A stretch of DNA of 64,000 nt from Bradyrhizobium sp. CB1650 (GTDB lineage Bacteria > Pseudomonadota > Alphaproteobacteria > Rhizobiales > Xanthobacteraceae), in assembly GCF_029761915.1 (NCBI RefSeq), contig NZ_CP121695.1, forward strand, positions 8,895,501 through 8,959,500, in the 5' to 3' direction. Every line of letters begins with the position of its first letter. Position 1 is the first letter of the stretch. Under the pieces are notes generated by a model. It did no database searches. It had not been told where the DNA came from and saw nothing but the letters and a program-made list of their open reading frames with translations. This document shows, piece after piece, positions 39,628-47,692 of the stretch. The position numbers were made by a program, and so were the translations under genes.

Positions 39628-39647
39628 TTAGATAACATGTTAACTAA
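39628..39647. promoter_or_regulatory. 20-bp near-perfect palindrome before the TRAP genes
   Basis: TTAGATAACATGTTAACTAA is symmetric except for one base pair per arm; the inner TAACATGTTA is perfect. It lies 49 bases before the TRAP binding-protein start and is a likely operator. Confidence 0.6.
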
Positions 39648-39696
39648 CGAGCCCGGGCCGGAGAAGCTTGCGGGTCAAGAGAGGGAGAAAGTACCG

Positions 39697-40713
39697 ATGA
39701 GGAAAGCCTGTCTGGCACTGCTGCTGGCAGCAAGCGTGACGCCTGCGTTCGCGCAGGACAAGACCTTCGATCTGAAGATCTCGCACTGGGTGCCGGCCTC
39801 GCATCCGCTGCAGAAATCGCTGGAGGACTGGGCGGCCGCGGTGGAGAAGGACTCCGGCGGAACCGTCAAGGGCAAGGTGTTCCCGGCGCAGCAGCTCGGC
39901 AAGGCGTTCGACCACTACGACATGGCCCGCGACGGCATCGCCGATGTCACCTATGTCAATCCGGGTTACCAGCCCGGCCGCTTCCCGATCATCGGCGCCG
40001 GCGAGCTGCCGTTCCTGATCTCCGACGCCAAGGGCGGCTCGATGGGGCTGGACGCCTGGTACCGGAAATATGCCGAGAAGGAGATGAAGGACGTCAAATA
40101 CTGCCTCGCCTTCGTCCACTCGCCCTCCTCCTTCCACTCCCGCACCAAGAAGATCGTCATGCCGGAGGACGTGAAGGGCCTGAAGATCCGCCCGGCGCAC
40201 GCCACCATGGCGAACTTCGTCACCTCGCTCGGCGGCACCAATGTGCAGTCGTCCGCGCCCGAAGTGCGCGACATCATCGAGCGCGGCGTCGCCGACGGCG
40301 TCACCTTCCCCTGGGGCTCGCTGGTGCTGTTCGGCATCGACAAGGTGACGAAATACGACATGCAGGCGCCGCTCTACGTCACGACCTTCGTCTTCGTGAT
40401 GAACAAGGACAAGTACAGCGCAATGTCCGACAAGCAGAAGGCCGCGATCGACAAGAACTGCACCACCGAGATGGCCGGCGTGGTCGGCGAGCACTGGGGC
40501 AAGTTCGAGGACGCCGGCATCGACAAGATAAAGGCTGAAGAAGGCCACGAGGTCTACAAGCTGACGCCGGAGCAAACCGCCGCCTGGAAGAAGGCAGCCG
40601 AGCCGCTGGTCAAGACCTGGGGCGACGGTGTGAAGAAGACCGGCGCCGATCCGGACGCCGCACTGGCCGAGCTCAAAGCCTCGCTGAAGAAGTACAACGC
40701 GCTGGCGGAGTAG
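39697..40713 (+). CDS. TRAP transporter substrate-binding protein (DctP family)
   Basis: A 338-residue periplasmic binding protein with signal peptide MRKACLALLLAASVTPAFAQ; the ORF opens earlier (39637), but that would bury the signal. The mature part starts DKTFDLKISHWVPASHPLQK. Substrate motifs include GLKIRPAHATMANFVTSLGG, with the conserved Arg that grips a carboxylate. Context with pobA and the feruloyl-CoA-synthase-like gene recalls the TarP aromatic-acid binder of R. palustris; the ligand is inferred. Confidence 0.9.
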   Translation: MRKACLALLLAASVTPAFAQDKTFDLKISHWVPASHPLQKSLEDWAAAVEKDSGGTVKGKVFPAQQLGKAFDHYDMARDGIADVTYVNPGYQPGRFPIIGAGELPFLISDAKGGSMGLDAWYRKYAEKEMKDVKYCLAFVHSPSSFHSRTKKIVMPEDVKGLKIRPAHATMANFVTSLGGTNVQSSAPEVRDIIERGVADGVTFPWGSLVLFGIDKVTKYDMQAPLYVTTFVFVMNKDKYSAMSDKQKAAIDKNCTTEMAGVVGEHWGKFEDAGIDKIKAEEGHEVYKLTPEQTAAWKKAAEPLVKTWGDGVKKTGADPDAALAELKASLKKYNALAE

Positions 40714-40741
40714 CGCTGCGCCGTTGCCGCGGATTCGGTCC

Positions 40742-40860
40742 ACCTCTCCCGCTTGCGGGGGAGGTCGGCGCGAAGCGCCGGGTGGGGCTCTCTCCACATC
40801 GGGAATCTCGATTGCGGCGACACCCCCACCCCGGCCCTCCCCCGCAAGCGGGAGAGGGAG
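40742..40860. repeat. Palindromic repeat family F between TRAP genes
   Basis: ACCTCTCCCGCTTGCGGGGG and a downstream CCCCCGCAAGCGGGAGAGG are the outer arms, with GGCGCGAAGCGCC and GGTGGGG...CCCCACC pairings inside. It occupies the gap between binding-protein and small-permease genes, where it may lower expression of the permeases relative to the binder. Confidence 0.8.
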
Positions 40861-40912
40861 CGCAGCTCCATCGTGGGCGCGGTTCCAACTCGTCAGGAGG
40901 ATTCTTCCCCCC

Positions 40913-41422
40913 ATGAAGCGCGTCTGGATGGATCGCTTTATCGACACGATCGAATGGATCGCGGCCGGCTTCGTCGGCATCGTCGCGCTCGACATCTTCC
41001 TGTCGGTGCTGCTTCGCAACACGCTGAGCTATTCGGTCCCCGACAGCTTCGACATCGGCCGCATGCTGCTCGGCATCCTGATCTTCTGGGGCATCGCCGC
41101 GACCTCCTATCGCGGCACCCACATCACGGTCGACCTGGTCTGGGCCAACGTCACACCGCGCTATCAGCGCTGGATCGACGTGTTCGCGACGCTGGTGCTG
41201 CTGTTCGTCGTCACCGTGCAGACCTGGACGCTGTTCGACAAGGTGCGCGGCACCTACAACGACAATGTGCAGACGTTCGACCTGCACATGCCGACCTGGC
41301 CGTTCTTCGCGATCGCCTGGATCGGCGACATCTCCGCCGTGCTGCTGATCGCGATCCGCACCTACCGGCTGATCTTCCACCCGGAAGAAATGCACGATCC
41401 CAAGCTGAAGGCGACGGAGTAA
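40913..41422 (+). CDS. TRAP transporter small permease (DctQ family)
   Basis: A 169-residue membrane protein with four hydrophobic segments (about 12-32, 48-66, 90-110, 132-150), the DctQ layout. DSFDIGRMLLGILIFWGIAATSYRGTHITVDL carries the usual RGxHI motif. AGGAGG lies 12 bases before ATG 40913. It starts the permease pair and is two bases before the large permease gene. Confidence 0.9.
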   Translation: MKRVWMDRFIDTIEWIAAGFVGIVALDIFLSVLLRNTLSYSVPDSFDIGRMLLGILIFWGIAATSYRGTHITVDLVWANVTPRYQRWIDVFATLVLLFVVTVQTWTLFDKVRGTYNDNVQTFDLHMPTWPFFAIAWIGDISAVLLIAIRTYRLIFHPEEMHDPKLKATE

Positions 41423-41424
41423 CC

Positions 41425-42744
41425 ATGAGCACCGATGCCGTTGCCGTAATCGGCTTCGTTTCCCTGTTCGCCCTGATGCTGCTGCGCGTGCCCGTCGGCA
41501 TGGCCATGGGCCTCGTCGGCGTCTCCGGATTCTCCTACCTCGTCGGCGCCACGCCGGCCCTGAAGCTGGTCGGCCAGACCTCGATGCGCACGGTGACCGA
41601 CTACACCTTCGGCGTCATCCCGATGTTCCTGCTGATGGGCTCCTTCGTCAGCAATTCCGGCATGAGCCGCGAGCTGTTCCGCGCCGCCAACGGTTTTGTC
41701 GGCCATTTGCGCGGCGGCCTCGGCATTGCGACGGTGGGCGCCTGCGGCGGCTTTGCAGCGATCTGCGGCTCGTCGGTTGCGACGGCCGCGACCTTCTCCG
41801 CCGTCGCCTATCCGGAGATGCGCCGCTTCGGCTATCCGCAATCCTTCGCCACCGGCGTGATCGCCGCCGGCGGCACGCTGGGCGCGATGCTGCCGCCCTC
41901 CACCGTGCTCGCGGTCTACGGCATCATCACCGAGCAGGACATCGGAAAGCTCTTCATCGCCGGCATCATCCCCGGCCTGCTCGCCATGACCATGTACATG
42001 ATCACGATCGGGCTGATCGGGTACTTCCGGCCCGACTTCTTGCCCAAGGGCAAGGTGCTGCCGTGGCGCGAGCGCTTTGCCGGCCTGAAGGACATCTGGG
42101 CGCCGGTCCTGCTGTTCGTGTTCGTCATCGGCGGCCTCTACGGCCTGCCCTTCCTGCCGCGTTTCACCCCGACGGAGGCCGGCGGCGTCGGCGCCACCGG
42201 CGCCTTCATCATCGGCGTGCTGACCGGACGGCTCGATCGCGAGAAGATTCTGGCCTCGCTGCTGCAGGCGACGCGCACCGCGGCCGCGGTGTTCACCGTG
42301 CTGATCGGCGCGCTGATCTTCGGTTATTTCCTCACGGTGACGCAGACGCCGCAGAAGGTGACGGAGTTCCTGACCGGCCTCGGCCTCGGCTCCTACGGCG
42401 TGCTGGCGCTGATCATGGTGATGTATCTCGTGCTCGGCTGCCTGATGGACGCCATGGCGATGATCATCCTGACCGTGCCGATCATCTTCCCCGTAGTCAC
42501 GCATCTCGGCTTCGATCCGATCTGGTTCGGCGTCATCATCGTCATGACCGTCGAGCTCGGCCTGATCCACCCGCCGGTCGGCATGAACGTCTTCGTCATC
42601 AAGAGCGTGGTGAAGGACGTCTCGTTCTCGACCATCTTCAAGGGCGTCATTCCGTTCGTCGCGACGGACCTGGTGCGGCTGGTGATCCTGATCGCGTTCC
42701 CGCTGCTCGCGACCTGGCTGCCGACGCGCATGATGGCGCATTAG
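41425..42744 (+). CDS. TRAP transporter large permease (DctM family)
   Basis: A 439-residue polytopic permease carrying the ion-coupled transport path. Family motifs are PVGMAMGLVGVSGF, IPMFLLMGSFVSNSGMSRELFRAANGFVGHLRGGLGIATV, SSVATAATFSAVAYPEMRR, GGTLGAMLPPSTVLAVYGI and ELGLIHPPVGMNVFVIK. With the adjacent binder and small permease it forms a complete TRAP importer, probably for aromatic or other carboxylates. Confidence 0.92.
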   Translation: MSTDAVAVIGFVSLFALMLLRVPVGMAMGLVGVSGFSYLVGATPALKLVGQTSMRTVTDYTFGVIPMFLLMGSFVSNSGMSRELFRAANGFVGHLRGGLGIATVGACGGFAAICGSSVATAATFSAVAYPEMRRFGYPQSFATGVIAAGGTLGAMLPPSTVLAVYGIITEQDIGKLFIAGIIPGLLAMTMYMITIGLIGYFRPDFLPKGKVLPWRERFAGLKDIWAPVLLFVFVIGGLYGLPFLPRFTPTEAGGVGATGAFIIGVLTGRLDREKILASLLQATRTAAAVFTVLIGALIFGYFLTVTQTPQKVTEFLTGLGLGSYGVLALIMVMYLVLGCLMDAMAMIILTVPIIFPVVTHLGFDPIWFGVIIVMTVELGLIHPPVGMNVFVIKSVVKDVSFSTIFKGVIPFVATDLVRLVILIAFPLLATWLPTRMMAH

Positions 42745-42843
42745 AGTACTTGGATTTTGGCCGCATTGCGCTGTCTTCCCCTCTCCCACGAGGGAAGAAG
42801 GGAAAGGCAGTGCCCGATCCTTGCATCAAGTTGGAGGTAAGTC

Positions 42844-43302
42844 ATGACCCCCACCCTCGAGACCAAATACGTCTTCACCATCACCGCGCGCATCGGCGAT
42901 GTCATCACCGCCGGCGAGACCGGCATCGGCGTCCGCCGCATCATTCCGATCGTCGGCGGGGAGGTGAATGGCACCGTCACCGGCAAGGTGCTGCCATACG
43001 GCGCCGATTTCCAGACCATCCGTCCCAACGAGCTGATCGACCTAGAGGCCAGATACGCCTTCGAGACCGACGATGGCGCCACGGTTTATGTCGAGAACAA
43101 GGGCATGCGCTTCGGCCCGGTTGAACTCCTGCAGAAGCTCAAGCGCGGCGAGCCGGTCGATCCCAAGCTGATCTACTTCCGCACCGCGCCGAAGTTCGAG
43201 ACGGGACACGAACGGTACCGCTGGCTGATGCAGCACATCTTCGTCGCGTCCGCCGCACGGCATGCGGACCGCGTGGTCATCGACGTGCATCAGGTGATGT
43301 GA
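42844..43302 (+). CDS. DUF3237 family protein
   Basis: A 152-residue protein of a family with no established function. It opens MTPTLETKYVFTITARIGD and contains RRIIPIVGGEVNGTVTGKVLPYGADFQTIRP and the C-terminal PKLIYFRTAPKFETG, all DUF3237 hallmarks; there is no signal peptide. It sits 99 bases after the TRAP permease and ahead of the crotonase and CoA-ligase genes, so a role in aromatic-acid metabolism is plausible but unproven. Confidence 0.8.
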   Translation: MTPTLETKYVFTITARIGDVITAGETGIGVRRIIPIVGGEVNGTVTGKVLPYGADFQTIRPNELIDLEARYAFETDDGATVYVENKGMRFGPVELLQKLKRGEPVDPKLIYFRTAPKFETGHERYRWLMQHIFVASAARHADRVVIDVHQVM

Positions 43303-43679
43303 GCCGAACAGAAGTGGTTGCGAGCGAAACGAAGCAACCCAGACTCTCCCCACGGATACATTGCTGGATTGCTTCGCTTCGCTCGCAACGACGGAAATGG
43401 GGTAATGTCGGCGCCCCAAGCTCAGCTCGTCGTCCCCGGGATGCGACGAAGTCGCGAGCCCGGGACCATAACCCCAGGGAGCGTTTTTGGCGGTGACTCG
43501 CAACCCCATCTCGCACCACAACTATTCCCTGGGGTGGATCCCGGCCTTCACCGGGACGACACCTTAATTGGGGCACGCTTTCGGCCCCCTGACAGGCGCC
43601 GCGAACTCACGGAGACACTCCCGCTTCTTGACTCTCCCGGAATTCGTTATACAACATAACTATTCTGACAAGGACGCAA
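43303..43679. repeat. Gap with palindromic families A (43316-43393) and C (43429-43562)
   Basis: Two unrelated palindromic repeats stand side by side between the DUF3237 gene and the crotonase gene. The first has GTTGCGAGCGAAACGAAGC arms; the second opens CGTCGTCCCCGGGATGCGA and closes with CACCGGGACGACACC. No gene is supported. The last 35 bases carry a GTTAT-N5-ATAAC site and the crotonase ribosome-binding site. Confidence 0.75.
43646..43660. promoter_or_regulatory. GTTAT-N5-ATAAC operator-like site
   Basis: GTTATACAACATAAC has perfect 5-bp inverted arms and lies 20 bases before the crotonase ATG. It resembles the site upstream of pobA. Confidence 0.5.
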
Positions 43680-44489
43680 ATGACACAGGGAAACGCCGAA
43701 ACCGCTGGTGCGGGTGCCGCCGGGCTGCTCAAGATCGAGAGGGCGGACAGGGTTTTGACCGTGGGTCTGAACCGGCCGGCCAAGCGCAACGCGCTGAACG
43801 ACGGCATCATCCTGGACATCGGCGACTGCTTCGCGACGCTGCCCGAGGATATCGGCGCGGTCGTGATCCACGGCATCGGCGACCATTTCTCCTCGGGCCT
43901 CGACCTTTCCGAACTGACCGACCACGACGCCACCGGCGGGCTCCTGCATTCGCAGATGTGGCACCGGGTATTCGACCGCATCCAGTACAGCCGCGTGCCG
44001 GTCATCGCCGCGCTGAGGGGCGCCGTGATCGGCGGGGGGCTGGAGCTGGCCTGCGCCGCGCATATCCGGGTCGCCGAGCCCTCGACCTATTTCGCGCTGC
44101 CGGAGGGCCAGCGCGGCATCTTCGTCGGCGGCGGTGGATCGGTGCGGCTGCCGCGGCTGATCGGCGTCGCGCGGATGATGGACATGATGCTGACGGGGCG
44201 CGTCTATTCCGCGACCGAGGGCGCTTCCTACGGCTTCGCGCAGTATGTGACGGAGGCGGGCAATGGGCTCGGCAAGGCGCTGGAGCTCGCCACCCGCATC
44301 GCCTCCAACGCGCCGTTGACGAATTTTGCCGTGCTCCAGGCACTGCCGATGATCGCGGAAGCCAATCCACAGACCGGCCTCCTGATGGAATCGCTGATGG
44401 CCACCGTTGCGCAGAGCGACAAGGAGGCAAAACGCAGGATCCGCGAATTCCTCGAGCACAAGACCGCCAAGGTGAAGCCGAAGTCATGA
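43680..44489 (+). CDS. Enoyl-CoA hydratase family protein (crotonase fold)
   Basis: A 269-residue crotonase. Both catalytic glutamates are present, E122 (IGGGLELACA) and E142 (FALPEGQRG), 20 residues apart as in hydratases. AAGGA precedes ATG 43680. Its stop overlaps the start of the feruloyl-CoA-synthase-like gene (ATGA), so the two act together: the ligase makes a hydroxycinnamoyl-CoA and this enzyme hydrates, and possibly cleaves, it. Whether it is a plain hydratase or a hydratase/lyase cannot be read from sequence. Confidence 0.88.
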   Translation: MTQGNAETAGAGAAGLLKIERADRVLTVGLNRPAKRNALNDGIILDIGDCFATLPEDIGAVVIHGIGDHFSSGLDLSELTDHDATGGLLHSQMWHRVFDRIQYSRVPVIAALRGAVIGGGLELACAAHIRVAEPSTYFALPEGQRGIFVGGGGSVRLPRLIGVARMMDMMLTGRVYSATEGASYGFAQYVTEAGNGLGKALELATRIASNAPLTNFAVLQALPMIAEANPQTGLLMESLMATVAQSDKEAKRRIREFLEHKTAKVKPKS

Positions 44490-46369
44490 GCGCGCAGCCG
44501 TCCTCTTCCACAACGGAGCGCGGCGTGAGCACCTCCCCGCTGCGGCCGATCTCGTTCGGCGACCCCGCAGTCAATATCGAGCGGCGCGAGGACGGCACGA
44601 TCTATCTCCGGCCCAAGCAGCCGCTCGGCGACTATCCCGTCCGCATCACCGACCGCCTGCATCATTGGGCGAAGACCACGCCGGACCGCATCTTCATGGC
44701 GGAGCGCGAAGGCGGACGCGGCTGGCGCAAGATCACCTATGCCGAGCTGCTCGCTGCGAGCCGGCACATCGCTTCGGCGCTGATCCGGCGCGGCCTGTCG
44801 GCGGACAAGCCGGTCGTGATCCTCTCCGGCAATTCGATCGACCATGCGCTGCTCTCGTTCGGCGCATTCTACGCCGGCGTCCCGTTCTGCCCGGTGTCCC
44901 CGGCCTATTCGCTGGTGTCGAAGGACTACGGCAAGCTGTCCTACCTAATGAAGCTCTTGACGCCCGGCCTCGTCTTCGCCGAGGACGCCGACAAGTTCGC
45001 GGATGCGCTTCTTGCCAACGTCTCGCTCGGCACCGAGATCGCCGCGTCCTACGGCACGGTGTCAGGGCGCGACGTCACCTGGCTCGCCGATCTGATGGCG
45101 ACACCGATCCATCCCGCGCTCGACGAGGTGCACGGCGGGATCGGCCCGGACACGATCGCAAAATTCCTGCTGACCTCCGGCTCGACCGGCAATCCCAAGG
45201 CCGTCATCAACACCCAGCGCATGATCTGCGCCAATCAGGTGATGCTGCGCGAGACGCTAGCCTTCCTCAAGGACGAGCCGCCGGTCATCATCGACTGGCT
45301 GCCCTGGAATCATACTTTCGGCGGCAACCACAATATCGGGCTGACACTCTACAACGGCGGCTCGATGTATCTCGACGCCGGCAAGCCGATGCCGGGCGGC
45401 ATCGAGGAGACCGTGCGCAATCTCCAGGAGATTTCGCCGACGGTCTATTTCAACGTGCCCAAGGGCTATGAATCGCTGCTGCCCTACTTGCGCGACGATC
45501 AGGCCTTGCGCGCGAAATTCTTCGACCGGCTGCACGCGATGTTCTTCTCGGGCGCGGCGCTCTCGCCCTTCATCTGGAACAGCCTCGACGAGCTCGCGGT
45601 GAAGGAGAAGGGCTATCGCGTGCCGATGCTGACCGGTCTTGGGGCGACCGAGACTGCACCGTTCTTCATGTCGGTCAATCCGCGCACCAGCCGCTCCGGC
45701 CATGTCGGGCTGCCCGTGTCAGGCAATGACGCAAAACTGGTGCCCAACAACGGCAAGCTCGAGGTCCGCGCCAAGGGGCCGAACGTGATGCCCGGCTATT
45801 GGCGCCAGCCCGACGTCACCGCAAAGTCCTTCGACGAGGAAGGCTTTTACAAGCTCGGCGATGCGCTCAAGCCCGCCGACCCCGACGATTTCAACGCCGG
45901 CTTCGATTTCGACGGCCGTGTCAGCGAGGATTTCAAGCTCGCGAGCGGCACCTGGGTCAGCGTCGGCCCGCTGCGCGCCCGCCTCATTGCGGCCTGCGCG
46001 CCGCTGGTGCGCGACGTCGTCATCGCCGGGATCAACCGCGACGAGATCTCTGCGCTCGTGGTGCTCGACCTCGACGGCTGCCGGCTGGTCAATCCGACGC
46101 TGCCAGCCGACGACCTCGTCGTGACCGCGCGCGACCGTCTGGTCCGCGACGCCTTTCGCGAGCGCCTGACCCGCTTCCTCGGCGCGGCCACCGGCTCCTC
46201 GACGCGGATCACGCGCGCGATCCTGCTGGATGCACCACTGTCGATCGACAACGGCGAGGTCACCGATAAGGGTTCGATCAACCAGCGCGCAGTGCTCGAA
46301 CATCGCAGCCTCCTGATCGAGGAGCTCTATGCTGCCAATCCATCGGACCGTGTGATATCGGTCGGCTAA
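44486..46369 (+). CDS. Feruloyl-CoA synthase-like acid-CoA ligase
   Basis: A 627-residue AMP-forming ligase of the feruloyl-CoA synthase clade. Its N-terminus (PISFGDPAVNIERREDGTIYLRPKQPLGDYP) is typical of that clade, followed by LLTSGSTGNPKAVINTQ (phosphate loop), WLPWNHTFGGNHNIG, GLGATETAPF and a late GEVTDKGSINQRAVLE carrying the catalytic Lys region. It activates a hydroxycinnamate such as ferulate or 4-coumarate; the exact acid is not visible. ATG 44486 overlaps the upstream stop. Confidence 0.85.
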   Translation: MSAQPSSSTTERGVSTSPLRPISFGDPAVNIERREDGTIYLRPKQPLGDYPVRITDRLHHWAKTTPDRIFMAEREGGRGWRKITYAELLAASRHIASALIRRGLSADKPVVILSGNSIDHALLSFGAFYAGVPFCPVSPAYSLVSKDYGKLSYLMKLLTPGLVFAEDADKFADALLANVSLGTEIAASYGTVSGRDVTWLADLMATPIHPALDEVHGGIGPDTIAKFLLTSGSTGNPKAVINTQRMICANQVMLRETLAFLKDEPPVIIDWLPWNHTFGGNHNIGLTLYNGGSMYLDAGKPMPGGIEETVRNLQEISPTVYFNVPKGYESLLPYLRDDQALRAKFFDRLHAMFFSGAALSPFIWNSLDELAVKEKGYRVPMLTGLGATETAPFFMSVNPRTSRSGHVGLPVSGNDAKLVPNNGKLEVRAKGPNVMPGYWRQPDVTAKSFDEEGFYKLGDALKPADPDDFNAGFDFDGRVSEDFKLASGTWVSVGPLRARLIAACAPLVRDVVIAGINRDEISALVVLDLDGCRLVNPTLPADDLVVTARDRLVRDAFRERLTRFLGAATGSSTRITRAILLDAPLSIDNGEVTDKGSINQRAVLEHRSLLIEELYAANPSDRVISVG

Positions 46370-46394
46370 CCAAACGTCCGCCAAGGAGAACGCC

Positions 46395-47156
46395 ATGTTG
46401 TTGAAGGATCAGGCAGTCATCGTCACCGGCGGCGCATCAGGCCTTGGTGCTGCCACCGCGCGAAAACTGGCGGCGCAGGGCGCCAGGGTCGCGGTCTGCG
46501 ACCTCAATGCCAAGCTTGCGGAGACGGTCGCCACCGAGATCAAGGGCGTCGCCGTGGCCTGCGACGTCTCCGACGCGGCTTCCGCCGAAGCCGCGATCGC
46601 GCAGGCCGCCAAGGCCCACGGCCCGGCGCGCGTGCTGGTCAACTGCGCCGGCATCGGTGTGGCGAAGCGCGTCGTCGGGCGCGACGGACCGATGGCGCTC
46701 TCCGATTTCGACAAGGTGATCAAGGTCAACCTGATCGGCACCTTCAACATGCTGCGCCTGGCCGCGGCCGAGATGTCCAAGCTGGAGCCGCAGGCCACCG
46801 GCGAGCGCGGCGTCATCATCAACACGGCATCCGTCGCAGCCTATGACGGCCAGATCGGACAATCGGCCTATTCGGCCTCCAAGGGCGGCATCGTCGGCAT
46901 GACGCTGCCGATCGCGCGTGAGCTTGCGCAGTTCGGCGTCCGCGTGCTCACCATCGCGCCCGGCCTGTTCCTGACGCCCCTGCTCGCCAACCTGCCGCAG
47001 GAAGCCCAGGATTCGCTCGCCGCAGCGATCCCCTTCCCGCGCCGGCTCGGCAATGCCGACGAGTTCGCCGCGCTTGCGCTGCATATGGTCGAGAACGCGT
47101 ATCTCAACGGCGAGGTCGTTCGTCTCGACGGCTCGCTCCGCATGGCGCCGAAGTAA
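46395..47156 (+). CDS. SDR, 3-hydroxyacyl-CoA dehydrogenase type-2-like
   Basis: A 253-residue SDR. NAD-binding TGGASGLGAATARKLA is near residue 12, NCAGIGVAKR is the NAG region, and the catalytic residues lie in NTASVAAYDGQIGQSAYSASKGG (Y-x3-K). The GRDGPMALSDFDKVIKVNLIGTFN segment and the C-terminal PFPRRLGNADEFAALALHMVENAYLNGEVVRLDG are typical of type-2 (HSD10-like) 3-hydroxyacyl-CoA dehydrogenases. In this operon it would oxidise the 3-hydroxyacyl-CoA made by the crotonase, pointing to a beta-oxidative side-chain route. Confidence 0.85.
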   Translation: MLLKDQAVIVTGGASGLGAATARKLAAQGARVAVCDLNAKLAETVATEIKGVAVACDVSDAASAEAAIAQAAKAHGPARVLVNCAGIGVAKRVVGRDGPMALSDFDKVIKVNLIGTFNMLRLAAAEMSKLEPQATGERGVIINTASVAAYDGQIGQSAYSASKGGIVGMTLPIARELAQFGVRVLTIAPGLFLTPLLANLPQEAQDSLAAAIPFPRRLGNADEFAALALHMVENAYLNGEVVRLDGSLRMAPK

Positions 47157-47194
47157 CGGCAACGGAATAAGGCGCAACAGAGTAGGGCCAGCGC

Positions 47195-47614
47195 ATGTTC
47201 GTGAACCGGCGCGACGTACAGATCCAGTGGGGCGACTGCGACCCCGCCAACATCGTCTACTACCCGCGCTATTTCGGCATGTTCGACGATTCGACCTCGG
47301 TCCTGTTCGAGAAGGCCGGCTTCTCGAAGCAGGACCTGGTCCACAAATACGGCCTGGTCGGCATTCCCATGGTCGACACGCGGGCGAAATTCTACATTCC
47401 CTCGACCCACGGCGACTGGATCACCATCGAAACCCGCATCGAGAGCATCAAGCGCTCGAGCTTCGAGGTGAAGCACAACGTCTACAAGGGCGACGATCTC
47501 GCGATCGAGGCGTTCGAGACCCGCGTCCTGGTCGGTCGCGACCCGGCCAACCCGGACAAGCTGAAATCCGCGCCGTTTCCGCCGGAAATGGTGGCGAAAT
47601 TCATCGGGAGCTAA
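47195..47614 (+). CDS. 4-hydroxybenzoyl-CoA thioesterase-like protein
   Basis: A 139-residue hot-dog fold thioesterase. WGDCDPANIVYYPRYFGMFD (12-31) matches the active-site motif of Pseudomonas-type 4-hydroxybenzoyl-CoA thioesterase, with catalytic Asp at D16. It would release 4-hydroxybenzoate (or vanillate) from its CoA ester, the substrate of the nearby PobA. It lies 38 bases after the SDR gene in the same operon. Confidence 0.85.
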   Translation: MFVNRRDVQIQWGDCDPANIVYYPRYFGMFDDSTSVLFEKAGFSKQDLVHKYGLVGIPMVDTRAKFYIPSTHGDWITIETRIESIKRSSFEVKHNVYKGDDLAIEAFETRVLVGRDPANPDKLKSAPFPPEMVAKFIGS

Positions 47615-47692
47615 ATCGCTGCACCATCCAAAGACGGGGCTGAATTGGCCCTCGATTTCTGCTTTCAAAGAAACACGTAAAGGGAGGAATAG

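Noticed and set aside
43680..44489. Naming the crotonase a feruloyl-CoA hydratase/lyase (vanillin-forming)
   Set aside because: Sequence motifs do not separate lyase from plain hydratase, no vanillin dehydrogenase is nearby, and the adjacent SDR and thioesterase fit a different route.
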